Source: BOG-931 sp963761525 (GTDB taxonomy: Bacteria; Pseudomonadota; Alphaproteobacteria; Rhizobiales; Xanthobacteraceae). Taken from it: a stretch of 64,000 nucleotides of DNA. The notes below the pieces were generated by a model that saw only the letters and a program-made list of their open reading frames with translations, made no database searches and had not been told where the DNA came from. Below are positions 9,317 to 18,233 of the stretch, in pieces (position 1 is the first letter of the stretch; every line of letters begins with the position of its first letter). Both the position numbers and the translations under genes were made by a program. Where the stretch lies: NCBI GenBank assembly GCA_963761525.1, contig CAVXHG010000002.1:558001-622000 (forward strand), written 5' to 3'.

Positions 9317-9422
9317 AATCTGAATGCCGATAAGCCAATGCCGACAAACCCCGGCCAGCCCCGGTAAACGCCTTGTAGGCTCAAGTGTTCCGACGGCAGC
9401 GAACGTCTTTTGCGTCAAATCG

Positions 9423-10787
9423 TCAACGGCTTGCCGCCTTGCCGGAGTAGGAAATCCGCCAGATTGTCCCGCTGGCGTCTTCCGAGATCAGCAGCGACCC
9501 GTCCTTGTCGACGGTCACACCCACCGGCCGGCCCCAGACCTCGGAGTCGTTGTTAACAAAACCGGTGGCGAAGTCCTCGTACTCGCCGGTTGGCACGCCA
9601 TCCTTCACGATCACGCGGATGATTTTGTATCCGGTCCGCTTCGACCGATTCCAGGAGCCATGCTCGGCGGCAAAAATATTGCCGCGATAGTCGGCCGGAA
9701 ATTGCGTGCCGTTGTAAAACGCAAGACCCAGCGACGCCGAATGCGCCTGGATCAGGACGTCCGGCACCGTGATCTTGTCTTTTAGATCGGGCCGCTCGCC
9801 GGCGTGACGCGGATCTTCGTGGGCGCCGATATAGTACCAGGGCCAGCCGTAGAACGCGCCCTGGCGAACGCGCGTGATGTAATCGGTCGGCACATTGTCG
9901 CCGAGGCCGTCACGCTCGTTGGTCGAGCACCATACCGTGCCGGACGATGGCGCAACCGCCAGGCCGACACAGTTGCGGATTCCGGTCGCGAAGATGCGCT
10001 CGTTCTTGCCGTCCGGGTCGAAGGTGAGCACATCGGCACGGCCTTCTTCGTTGCCCCACGACTCGCCGAGCGGGTGATCGGCCTGCCACTTCTGCGCATC
10101 GGCCGGGCTCATCTTGGTCATGCCGTCGCCGACATTCGAGCCGGAGCCGACCGACACATACATTGTCTTGCCGTCCGGCGAGAACACGACGTCGCGGGTG
10201 TGATGTCCGCCGACCGGCAGATGCGGCACGATGGTCTCGGCGGGTCCGCGCGCGATTTGATCGCCGTTCTGGTACGGGAAGCGCACCACGGAGTCGGTAT
10301 TGCCGACATAGACCCACTGCGGATTGGGGCCCGGCGGATAGAACGCGATACCGAACGGGTTCATCAGATTGGTCGCGAACACTTTTGCCTCGGGGGCGGC
10401 GCTGCCGTTCGGGCGCAGCACGCGGATCTGACCGGCGGAGCTTTCCGCGACAAAAATGTCGCCGTTCGGCGCGAGCCGCAGGATGCGCGGACTCAACAGG
10501 CCGGAGGCAAAAAGGTTGACTTCAAAGCCGTTTGGGACGATTGGCTTCTGATCGTCGGTTCGGCGCATTATTCTGACTGAATTCCGTACTGACTCGGCCA
10601 TATCGGGTGCCGGCAAGTCCTGGGGCCTGATCAGCCGACGCGTTCCCGGACGGTCAGTGTGCCAGTCGCCAAATGCGGCCGTGCCTTCGAGCAGCCCAGT
10701 GCCCGTCTGGGCGAAGACCGGAATGGCAGTGAGGGAAAGAATGATTGCGGCGCCAGCCGCAATAAATCCGCGAGCGGGGTTCGGCAT
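9423..10787 (-). CDS. Sorbosone dehydrogenase-family (PQQ-type sugar dehydrogenase-like) beta-propeller protein, exported
   Basis: 454 residues starting MPNPARGFIAAGAAIILSL, with a Sec signal peptide ending near PVFAQ. The mature part is a six-bladed propeller related to soluble quinoprotein glucose/sorbosone dehydrogenases: LFASGLLSPRILRLAP, VGGHHTRDVVFSPDG (the conserved His region), RADVLTFDPDGKNE and FYGWPWYYIGAHEDPRH. Such periplasmic enzymes oxidise aldoses or sorbosone using PQQ, but some family members lack activity. It is the first gene of a leftward run leading to the MFS transporter, otsB and GH15, with about 106 bases to the MFS start. The family is well supported; the substrate is inferred only broadly. 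Confidence 0.85.
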   Translation of the reverse strand: MPNPARGFIAAGAAIILSLTAIPVFAQTGTGLLEGTAAFGDWHTDRPGTRRLIRPQDLPAPDMAESVRNSVRIMRRTDDQKPIVPNGFEVNLFASGLLSPRILRLAPNGDIFVAESSAGQIRVLRPNGSAAPEAKVFATNLMNPFGIAFYPPGPNPQWVYVGNTDSVVRFPYQNGDQIARGPAETIVPHLPVGGHHTRDVVFSPDGKTMYVSVGSGSNVGDGMTKMSPADAQKWQADHPLGESWGNEEGRADVLTFDPDGKNERIFATGIRNCVGLAVAPSSGTVWCSTNERDGLGDNVPTDYITRVRQGAFYGWPWYYIGAHEDPRHAGERPDLKDKITVPDVLIQAHSASLGLAFYNGTQFPADYRGNIFAAEHGSWNRSKRTGYKIIRVIVKDGVPTGEYEDFATGFVNNDSEVWGRPVGVTVDKDGSLLISEDASGTIWRISYSGKAASR

Positions 10788-10857
10788 CGGCTGCTCCTGG
10801 CGGGGGTTCGACAGACCAACAAGACAAACCTAACACGGTTCCACCAGGGACGCGCCT

Positions 10858-12621
10858 TTGACGCTTGAAGCTGTAACCCGAATAGAGATTCCACGGCGTT
10901 TACGCGCGCTGGTGCGCGCCCGTGAATCGAGTCTGGTCGGGTTGGCGGCCGTGGTCGGCGCCATTGCCGGCGTGGTGGTCGCCGTCATGGGCGATACCGT
11001 CGATATGCTTCACGAAATCTTTTTCCGGCTGGCGCCGGGCGAGCGGCTTTCGGGCCGGCTGGTTCTGGACCCGTGGCTGGCGGTGGCTGTGCCGGTGCTT
11101 GGCGGCATCCTGTTTGGCCTTGGGTCGGAGTTGATCAAGCGATGGCGGCCCGATCAGGAGATCGATCCGATCGAAGCAAATGCGCTGCACGGCGGCCGGA
11201 TGTCGCTGCTCGGCAGCTTTATCGTCGCTCTGCAGACGGTGTGGTCGAGCGGCGTCGGTGCCTCCGTCGGGCTTGAGGCTGGTTACACCCAGATGTCGGC
11301 CGGCATCGCCTCGCGCATCGGCAAAGCATTCCGCCTGCGCCGCGGCGATCTTCGCATCCTGGTCGGCTGCGGTGCGGCGGCCGGAATTGCCGGCGCTTTC
11401 GGCGCGCCGCTGGCCGGCGCGTTCTATGGCTTCGAGCTGATTATCGGCAGCTATTCGCCGATCAGTCTGGCGCCGGTCGGTATTGCTTCGCTGATCGGTT
11501 TTTTGGTCGCGCATTATTTTTCGCCAGCCGAGCTCGGCGTGGTGGCGCCGGAAAAAACCACGATCGTGCTGCACGACCTCGTGCTGGCCGCGACGCTCGG
11601 GCTGCTCGCGTCCATGCTCGGCATCGTCCTGATGCGCGGCGTCGCGATCTGCGAAGCGATGTTTCAGAAACTGAAGCTACGGCCGACGCTGCGTACCGGA
11701 TTGGGCGGCGTCGCGGTCGGGCTGCTTGCGATCCTGTCGCCGCAGGTGATGTCATCGGGCCACGGTGCGTTGCGGGTCGCCGGCATGCTCGACCTGTCGT
11801 TCCGCGCGGTGTTGCTACTGTTCGTGCTCAAGATCGTGGCGTCTATCGCGTCGCTCGGCTCGGGCTTCCGCGGCGGGCTGTTTTTCTCGTCGCTCTTGAT
11901 CGGCGCGCTTGGCGGCCACCTGCTTGCGGTGGCGCTGACCATGTTCTTTCCCACCGCCTATTTCGACCCGAACGCTTATGCGGTGATCGGCATGAGCGCG
12001 CTCGCTGCGTCGGTGATCGGCGGGCCGCTGACGATGATCTTCATTGCGCTTGAGACGACCGGAGACTTGTGGCTGACCACGGCCGTTCTGATCGCGGTGA
12101 TTATTGCCGCGCAGGTCACGCGCGAAGGCTTCGGCTACTCGTTCGCCACCTGGCGCTTCCATCTGCGCGGTGAGACCATCCGCAGCGCCGCCGATATCGG
12201 CTGGATGCGCGAGCTCACCGTCGGCAGCATGATGCGCCAGGACGCGCAGACCGTGCACGCATCGACCACGATCGAGAATTTCCGCGTGGAGTTCCCACTC
12301 GGCTCGACGGCTTATGTCATCGCGGTCGATGAGGACGATCACTACGTCGGCATGGTGCTGATGTCGGATGCTCACGCTGCCGAAACCTCGCCCGACACGG
12401 CGGTCAAGGAGCTGCTGCATTTCACCGACGATATTTTGTTGCCCGGCATGGCGGTGAAGGAAGCGGTGCTGGCGTTCGATCGTGCCGAAGCGGAAGCGCT
12501 TGCAGTCGTCGATTCCTACCGCGACCGCCGCGTCGTCGGTGCGTTGACCGAGGCTTATGTGCTGCGCCGATACGCAGCGGAGCTCGAACGGCGGCGCCGC
12601 GACATGGTCGGCGAGGAATAG
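10858..12621 (+). CDS. CLC-family chloride channel/transporter with C-terminal CBS region
   Basis: 587-residue membrane protein. It uses a TTG start at 10858 with AGGGA seven bases upstream. About 10-12 hydrophobic segments follow. The usual GREGP block, which carries the gating glutamate, is represented by ASVGLEAGY; the Glu is kept but the Arg and Pro are replaced. The later GSGFRGGLFFSSLLIGALGG corresponds to the GxFxP-containing filter region. From about residue 460 the protein is soluble and resembles a CBS pair (VGSMMRQDAQTVHAS, then YVIAVDEDDHYVGMVL), which may sense nucleotides. It is divergent from the sorbosone-dehydrogenase gene. Whether it is a channel or a H+/Cl- exchanger cannot be decided by eye. 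Confidence 0.88.
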   Translation: MTLEAVTRIEIPRRLRALVRARESSLVGLAAVVGAIAGVVVAVMGDTVDMLHEIFFRLAPGERLSGRLVLDPWLAVAVPVLGGILFGLGSELIKRWRPDQEIDPIEANALHGGRMSLLGSFIVALQTVWSSGVGASVGLEAGYTQMSAGIASRIGKAFRLRRGDLRILVGCGAAAGIAGAFGAPLAGAFYGFELIIGSYSPISLAPVGIASLIGFLVAHYFSPAELGVVAPEKTTIVLHDLVLAATLGLLASMLGIVLMRGVAICEAMFQKLKLRPTLRTGLGGVAVGLLAILSPQVMSSGHGALRVAGMLDLSFRAVLLLFVLKIVASIASLGSGFRGGLFFSSLLIGALGGHLLAVALTMFFPTAYFDPNAYAVIGMSALAASVIGGPLTMIFIALETTGDLWLTTAVLIAVIIAAQVTREGFGYSFATWRFHLRGETIRSAADIGWMRELTVGSMMRQDAQTVHASTTIENFRVEFPLGSTAYVIAVDEDDHYVGMVLMSDAHAAETSPDTAVKELLHFTDDILLPGMAVKEAVLAFDRAEAEALAVVDSYRDRRVVGALTEAYVLRRYAAELERRRRDMVGEE

Positions 12622-12697
12622 CGCGCCGCCACGGAAGCCGGCAGCATTGCCCGGGAGCGCCTAGCCGCGCGACGGCTGGCCGCGTAAAGTTTGCGCC

Positions 12698-14399
12698 ATG
12701 AGTGCTAAACCTCGCATCGTCTATTTCGCCGGCTCCAACGCCACCATCCATTCCATCCCGCCGCTCGTCACCAGCAACAAGGCGCGCGCAAAATACCGGC
12801 TCGATCCGCTGACCAATCCGGATCGCTCGCCGGCGCGCTTCGACGTGCTGCGGGCGCAGCGTTTGGCAAAGCCGGCGGTGGTTTATGTCGAGCAGTTCAG
12901 CGCCCACCCGCTCGAAGCCGATGCAGCGGAGCTTTACGGTCCGCCGGACGGATACCTCGACGCCGAAGGCAATTTTCACAAGGAGCGCCGCAGCGCCGGC
13001 GACAAGCCGGTCTATGAGGTGGAGCTTTCTCCAGACGACGGGCTCTACCCGTTGCCTTACATGGCGCGTCAGGCCGACGGCCGCGCCTGGGATGCCGACG
13101 GCGCGCAGGAGATAGCCACTGCCGAGCAAAGCCGGCAGCCGTTTTTCCCGGATGGATCGCGGCCGGTCGAGGAGGTCGACCGTTTCAGTGTTGGCGAGCA
13201 CGGTACCGGCAATCTGATGTCCGCTTATGCGGAGTTCGATTTTATCCGCGTCCTGCCGCCGTCCGGTTACAAGAAGGGCTTGCCGGCGCATCTGCGCACC
13301 GACATCGGCGACGGCGATATCGCGCCGGAAACCATGGGCAAGGATTTCTTCCCGTATCGGCCGCCACATCTCGGCCAGCATCCGCCGCGGCTTGGTCTGG
13401 CGCGGATCGTCAACGCGGTGCAGGCGGCGTTATCGAGCGGCAAATATGACGGCGCGATCTGGACCCAAGGCAGTCCGCGCATCGAAGAGACGTTGTACTG
13501 GCTGCACCTCCTGCTGGATACCAGGCTGCCGCTTTGCGGCAACGCCGCGCAGCGCGCCCACGGCATGATCAGCAACGATGGGCCGAAGAACCTCGTCAAT
13601 TCCGTCGAGTTCATCACGTCACGGGTCTGGGCCGATGAAGCCGGTCACAATCGCACCGGTCTGGTGCTGATCCAGGAACAGCAGATTTTCGCGGCGCGCG
13701 ACGTGCAGAAGGGCGACGCCCGACCGGGCGGCTATGTCGCGACCGGCGGCCATGGCGGCATCCTCGGCGGCATCGGGTTTGGCGGCAAGCCGGTGATCAA
13801 TTATCTGCCGGCGACGCGGCACACCTCTCGTTCCGAAGTCAACGTTTCGCGGTTACCGGCGAAAGTCCTGGGTGTGCGGCGGCTGGAAGACGGGCGGCCG
13901 TCGCAGGTTGAGGTCGCGGTCAAAGACGCCGGTGGCGCGTTGCTGGATTCGGCAATCCCAAAGGTCTCCATCATCAAGGACGGAAACTACACCGGCGACG
14001 GTTTCGACGACGGTGTCGAAAGCCAGGTCGACGTGCTGGCGCTGCTCGACAACAAGCTCCGCCACGCGCCGCTGGCAGGCTTCGTGCTCGAAGGTCTTTC
14101 GCCTTATGGCACGCCGACGTCGCGGGCGCGGCATCAGGCTTTGTCGCGCGCGGTTTACAGCGGCTTGCCGGTGGCGCGGGTCGGACGCGGTAATAACGAA
14201 GGCTTTGCACAACCCGTCGATCCCTTCATCGGCGGCAGCAATCTGACCTCGACCAAGGCGCGGCTTTTGCTGATGGCGTGTCTGATGCGGTTCGGCAGTT
14301 TGCCGCCGGCGGCCGATCCGAAATCGGCCGACCGCCGCCGAACGGGAGGCTGTCAGCGCCAAGCTCGCCGCGTATCAGGCGGTGTTCGATACGCACTGA
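12698..14399 (+). CDS. Asparaginase-family protein, frameshifted near its C terminus
   Basis: 566 residues after removing one extra base near 14327. The start MSAKPRIVYFAGSNATIHS resembles the N-terminal nucleophile-threonine strand of type I/II asparaginases. The segment WTQGSPRIEETLYWL followed by LCGNAAQRAHGMISNDGPKN parallels the family's HGTDT...DG block. It is longer than classical asparaginases (about 330), with a large insertion at residues 30-230. The repaired end reads SPTAAEREAVSAKLAAYQAV and stops at 14399; unrepaired, a frame of 579 residues runs to 14437 with an unrelated tail. The substrate could be asparagine or another amide; I can support only the family. Confidence 0.7.
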
Positions 14400-14443
14400 T
14401 GAGATCGACGGCCTTCTGCAGCCCCGGAATTCCCTGAAGAGGT

Positions 14444-14893
14444 TTACGACCGCAAATAAGCGTAGCCTTGGCCCTGTAACTCGGCGAGCTTAACGACGCC
14501 GCCTTTGTCGGCGACGACGAAGCCCGGCAGCAGATCCTTCAGCGTCACGTCCTGCGCTTTCATGGTGTTGATGCAGGCGTTGAGCGCAAGGCCGGTCTTC
14601 TTCATCTCGTCGGTGCGTTGCGTCAGGTCGGGCGTCGCCTTGTCGGCGTGAAAGGATTTCAGCGCCGGGCCAAGCACGACCAGTGCGATCGTTACTTTGT
14701 CCGGCCCACCCATGCCGGCGTAGTGGTTCTTGATGTTGCCGAACACCATGTCGACCTTGTCGAGATCGTCGAGATGATAAACCACCTTGGCGGCATCGGG
14801 CGTGGTTTGGGGTGTGGCGGCTTCGGCGCGTGTCGCGATGACCGAGACCGGCATGATCGCGCAGGCAAGCTGGAGCAAATTACGGCGCAGCAT
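14444..14893 (-). CDS. Exported DsrE-family protein
   Basis: 149 residues. MLRRNLLQLACAIMPVSVIA with cleavage near RAEA indicates export. The mature domain (VVYHLDDLDKVDMVFGNI, KVTIALVVLGPALKSFHAD, then INTMKAQDVTLKDLLPG) matches the DsrE/DsrF-like fold used in sulfur-carrier proteins. One Cys is present in LNACINTM, in a position comparable to the active Cys of family members. Exported DsrE-like proteins are common in proteobacteria, but their function is poorly defined. Convergent with the asparaginase-like gene. Confidence 0.75.
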   Translation of the reverse strand: MLRRNLLQLACAIMPVSVIATRAEAATPQTTPDAAKVVYHLDDLDKVDMVFGNIKNHYAGMGGPDKVTIALVVLGPALKSFHADKATPDLTQRTDEMKKTGLALNACINTMKAQDVTLKDLLPGFVVADKGGVVKLAELQGQGYAYLRS

Positions 14894-15061
14894 GTTGTTT
14901 CTCCGTGGTTCGCCGTTAAATCTGGCACATCATTGTGCCGCATTGCGGCAAGTTCAGGCCCCAAGTTTAGGCCAAAGTTCAGGCCCAATGGACCGCCCCC
15001 GGCGGGCCGAGTAAAAAAGACGGGTCGGATAAAATCATAATGACCAAGGCGGGGAGTGAAT

Positions 15062-16345
15062 ATGGACGACCGGGCCCGAGTCGACTGCATCGCCAACGCC
15101 CGGGCGCTGGCCCCGGTCATCGCCGCCGCCGCGGGACGGATTGAGGCGACCCGCGAGATCCCGCCGGATCTGGTGACTGCGCTGCATGAAGCGCAACTCT
15201 GGCGCATGTTGCTGCCGCGCACTTATGGCGGCGACGAGGTCTCGCCGGTCGATTACGTGCAGGCCATCGAGGAGATCGGCAAGGCCGACGCCTCCACCGC
15301 GTGGTGCATCGCGCAGACATCGGTGTGCTCGACCACCTCGCGCAACATGAAGCCGCAAATCGCCGAGAAGATTTTCAAGAACGATCCCCGCGGCGTGCTG
15401 GCGTGGGGCCCGACCAACAACGCCAGGGCGGTTGCCGGGAACGGCGGTTACCGGGTCTCCGGCGTGTGGCCGTTCGCGAGCGGCTCAAAGCACGCCACCT
15501 GGGTTGCTGCGCATTGCATCGTTTATGAAACTGATGGCCAACAACGCCGCGATGCCAATGGCGGCTTGGTGCAAAAGACGTTCTTTGTGCCGCGCGAGAG
15601 CGCGACGTGGCAGGACGTCTGGCACGTGATGGGCTTGAAAGGCACCGGCAGCAATACCTACACGTTGACGGATGTGTTCGTGCCGGAGGATTACGGTATC
15701 GATCATCACGCGCTCGATCCTGCCAACTGCCTCGAGCATGGGCCGCTCTACCAGTTCACGATCTATCAGTTGTTCGGGTCGAGTTTTCCGGCGATCGCGC
15801 TTGGCATCGCGCGCACCATGCTCGACGATTTCTGCAAGCTGGCGCAAGGCAAGACGCCGCAGGGGCAGAGCTCAGTGCTGCGCGACGGCGCCGTGATCCA
15901 GTCGCAGGTCGGCGTCATGCAATCGCAGCTCGCCGCGGCGCGCGCGTTTTTTCTTGAGGCTTGGCGGGAGATTTGGGCGGCTGCGCAGTCCGGGCCACCG
16001 CCGCTCGAACAGCGGATAAATCTGCGTATGGCATCGATCAACGCCACGCAAACAGCACGGCAGGTGTCGGAGAATACCTATGTTGCCGCGGGCGCAACCG
16101 CGGTGTTCGAAAGCAATCCGTTCGAGCGGCGATTCCGCGACATGCATGCGGTGTCACAGCAGGCGCAGTCGCAATTCTCGATTTACGAAGCGATCGGCCG
16201 CCACTTCCTCGGCCTTGCCGCACGGTTCGCGACTGGTCTGATATCGCCCGGCGATTATTCTTCAGGCGGCTTTCGTCCTGCGCTGCCTTGTGTCGCCGCT
16301 CAGCTTTTCGGTCTGCTCGGCCATGGTTTCTGTCGCGTTGGCTAG
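15062..16345 (+). CDS. Acyl-CoA-dehydrogenase-fold flavin monooxygenase (group D, HsaA/HpaB-like)
   Basis: Up to 427 residues, start ATG 15062 with GGGGAG five bases upstream. N-terminal helices (REIPPDLVTALHEAQLWRM, LPRTYGG, GKADASTAWCIAQ) and a middle beta domain (GGYRVSGVWPFASG) match the acyl-CoA dehydrogenase type-2 class, which includes reduced-flavin-dependent aromatic hydroxylases. A separate flavin reductase would be needed; none is visible here. The last 35 residues look unlike the family and overlap the convergent MarR gene. Reading past one extra base near 16222 gives an end GSRLV at 16241 with no overlap, so another indel is possible. The gene lies next to MarR, YCII and extradiol-dioxygenase genes, supporting a role in aromatic hydroxylation. 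Confidence 0.78.
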   Translation: MDDRARVDCIANARALAPVIAAAAGRIEATREIPPDLVTALHEAQLWRMLLPRTYGGDEVSPVDYVQAIEEIGKADASTAWCIAQTSVCSTTSRNMKPQIAEKIFKNDPRGVLAWGPTNNARAVAGNGGYRVSGVWPFASGSKHATWVAAHCIVYETDGQQRRDANGGLVQKTFFVPRESATWQDVWHVMGLKGTGSNTYTLTDVFVPEDYGIDHHALDPANCLEHGPLYQFTIYQLFGSSFPAIALGIARTMLDDFCKLAQGKTPQGQSSVLRDGAVIQSQVGVMQSQLAAARAFFLEAWREIWAAAQSGPPPLEQRINLRMASINATQTARQVSENTYVAAGATAVFESNPFERRFRDMHAVSQQAQSQFSIYEAIGRHFLGLAARFATGLISPGDYSSGGFRPALPCVAAQLFGLLGHGFCRVG

Positions 16346-16783
16346 AAAGTCCATAATGGCCTCGAATTCGGTGGCGTCGTATTTCGACAGCAGTGTCTGT
16401 AACGCGTCGCGCAGCCCGCCATAGAGACGATTGATGTCGCGCAGTTTCGCGCTCACCGTGCGGATGACCACCTTGCGGCGATCCCCGGTATCGCGTTCGC
16501 GCGTCACGTAACCAAGATTGATCAGGCGATCGACCAGCGCCGTCACCGCTGCTCCGGTGAGTCCGGTGTGGCTGACGAGATCGCCGGCAGTCATCGCGTC
16601 CGGGCCGAGCAGGCGCAGCACTTTCTCGTCGGTCGAATGCAGGCCGATGGTCCTCGCCACCGCTTCGTGAAACAGCCCGTCCCGCGCCGCGAATTCGCGG
16701 ATCAGCGGCACGTAGCGGTCCATTCGGCGATCGGTGCGGCGTTCCATCCGGGAGGCGGGCTGGCTTGACTGTTGCCGCTTCAT
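16262..16783 (-). CDS. MarR-family transcriptional regulator
   Basis: 173 residues with the MarR winged-helix pattern: HSTDEKVLRLLG, AGDLVSHTGLTGAAVTALVD (helix-turn-helix), then the wing LGYVTRERDTGDRRKV, followed by dimerization helices. Such dimers usually repress a divergent gene and release DNA on binding a phenolic ligand. It is divergent from the YCII gene, with a 13-base perfect palindrome between them that is a good operator candidate. It is convergent with the flavin monooxygenase. Likely regulator of the aromatic-degradation cluster at 15-21.8 kb. Confidence 0.9.
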   Translation of the reverse strand: MKRQQSSQPASRMERRTDRRMDRYVPLIREFAARDGLFHEAVARTIGLHSTDEKVLRLLGPDAMTAGDLVSHTGLTGAAVTALVDRLINLGYVTRERDTGDRRKVVIRTVSAKLRDINRLYGGLRDALQTLLSKYDATEFEAIMDFLANATETMAEQTEKLSGDTRQRRTKAA

Positions 16784-16812
16784 TTAGATAACCTTATTAT
16801 TAGATGATCTAA
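16784..16812. promoter_or_regulatory. Candidate MarR operator in the marR/YCII divergent promoter
   Basis: The A+T-rich spacer holds a perfect inverted repeat, TTAGAT-G-ATCTAA, at 16800-16812. A second TTAGAT half-site lies at 16784-16789, next to the marR start codon. MarR dimers typically bind palindromes of this size close to their own promoter. Seen directly as sequence; binding is inferred. Confidence 0.55.
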
Positions 16813-16899
16813 GTAATAAACCAAAGAAGCGGGCCTGCCAAGGAGTTCGGCAAAAGGCCGCCAGCAAATTGTTGCTGTAGGTGTGAGGAAGCGTGAGCC

Positions 16900-17277
16900 A
16901 TGTTCTTTGAAGAGCGTATCGCCGACCTGACGCGCAAGATGCTGCGCAAGAAACTTTACGTGGTGATGTCGAAGCCGGTGGTGCCGCCGGACAAGCTGCA
17001 GATGTTTCTGTCGGCGCATCTTGAATACATGATCGGCCTGGAGAAGCGCGGCCATGTGTTCTTGTCCGGGCCGCTCGCCGATGCCGATGGGCCGCCCACC
17101 GGATTGGGACTCACCGTATTGCGAGCCAAAGATGCCGCGGAAGCGCGTGCGCTCGCCGAGGCCGATCCGTTCTTCATCAACGGGCTTCGCACTTTCGAGT
17201 TGAAGGAGTGGACCTTGATGGAGGGCACGCTTGGCGTGCGGGTCAATTTGTCCGATCAGTCGATCGAAGTGGCCTGA
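16900..17277 (+). CDS. YCII-related domain protein
   Basis: 125 residues forming the small ferredoxin-like YCII fold: LYVVMSKPVVPPDKLQ, HLEYMIGLEKRGHVFLSGPL, then DAAEARALAEADPFFING. The GP and DPF motifs are the family's conserved positions. Some YCII proteins act as lactone isomerases or dehalogenases in aromatic breakdown. It is the first gene to the right of the MarR operator, upstream of a dehydrogenase and an extradiol dioxygenase, which fits a catabolic role, but the actual reaction is unknown. Confidence 0.8.
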   Translation: MFFEERIADLTRKMLRKKLYVVMSKPVVPPDKLQMFLSAHLEYMIGLEKRGHVFLSGPLADADGPPTGLGLTVLRAKDAAEARALAEADPFFINGLRTFELKEWTLMEGTLGVRVNLSDQSIEVA

Positions 17278-17334
17278 TAACAAGCCGCGGCAAAAGAAGC
17301 GGTATAACAAGAAAGTGCTGCAGGGGACGCGTCT

Positions 17335-18219
17335 ATGGAGACCATCGGCTTTGTCGGCGTCGGCAAGATCGGTCTGCCGATCTCGGAAAACCTGATCAAG
17401 AGCGGCTATCGCGTGGTCGGTTTCCGCCGCTCGTTCGCTCGACGGATTTCGAGAAGATCGGCGGCGTGCCGGCGCAGTCAGCGGCCGATGTCGGCGCGCA
17501 GGCCGACATCGTGTTCTCTTGCCTGCCGTCGACCGAAGCGCTCGATGACGCGATGCAGGGCCCGAACGGACTGATCAAACAGCGCGCGGCCGGGCAGATC
17601 GTGGTCGAGCTTGGCTCGCATCCGGTGCCGGACAAGAAACGCCAGATTGCGCCGCTGAAGGAAAAGGGCGCGATCTTCATCGATGGCGAAGTCTCCGGCA
17701 CGCCGGGCATGGTGTCGGCGCGCAAGGGCGTCGATCTATCTCGCCGGCGACGCCGACGCCTGCAAGAAGGCCGAGCGGGTGGTGGCAGGCTTTGCCGATT
17801 CCTGCCTCTATTTCGGCGAGTTCGGCGCCGCGAGCCGGGTCAAGCTGATCAACAATCTTGCTGGTCGCGATCAACATCGCGGCGACGGCGGAAGCGATGG
17901 CGCTTGGGCTGAAGGCGGGGTCGACGTGCCGCTGATGATCAAGGCGGTCGCCACCGGCTCCGGCGGTTCGACCCAGTTCGGCATCCGCGCGCCATGGATG
18001 GCGGAGCGCCGTTTCCAGCCGGTGCAGGGACGCGGTGCCGGCGCTCTGCAGCACTACTTCGATATGATCGGCGACATGGCGGACCAGCTCGGGGTCGCGA
18101 CGCCGATCCTCGATTGTGTCACACCGCTGTATCAGCGGTTCATGGATATGGGTTTTGGCGGCGACGACGTCGCCCGCATGGTCGACGTTTTGAGCGCGCT
18201 GCCGCGCGAGAAGCACTGA
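17335..18219 (+). CDS. 3-hydroxyisobutyrate dehydrogenase-like NAD(P) oxidoreductase, multiply frameshifted
   Basis: 293 residues when five shifts are repaired: inserted bases near 17434, 17441, 17733 and 17860, and one base lost in the G-run near 17920. The protein starts METIGFVGVGKIGLPISENL with the GxGxxG-type NAD site. It continues FEKIGGVPAQSAADVGAQAD and IDGEVSGTPGMVSA, then carries the substrate/catalytic region VKLINN with its conserved Lys. The C-terminal all-helical domain ends MVDVLSALPREKH. The family reduces or oxidises beta-hydroxy acids or semialdehydes. It is followed 14 bases later by the dioxygenase gene. Protein-level conservation across every break argues against long-standing decay. 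Confidence 0.75.
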
Positions 18220-18233
18220 AAAGGAGATACTGC

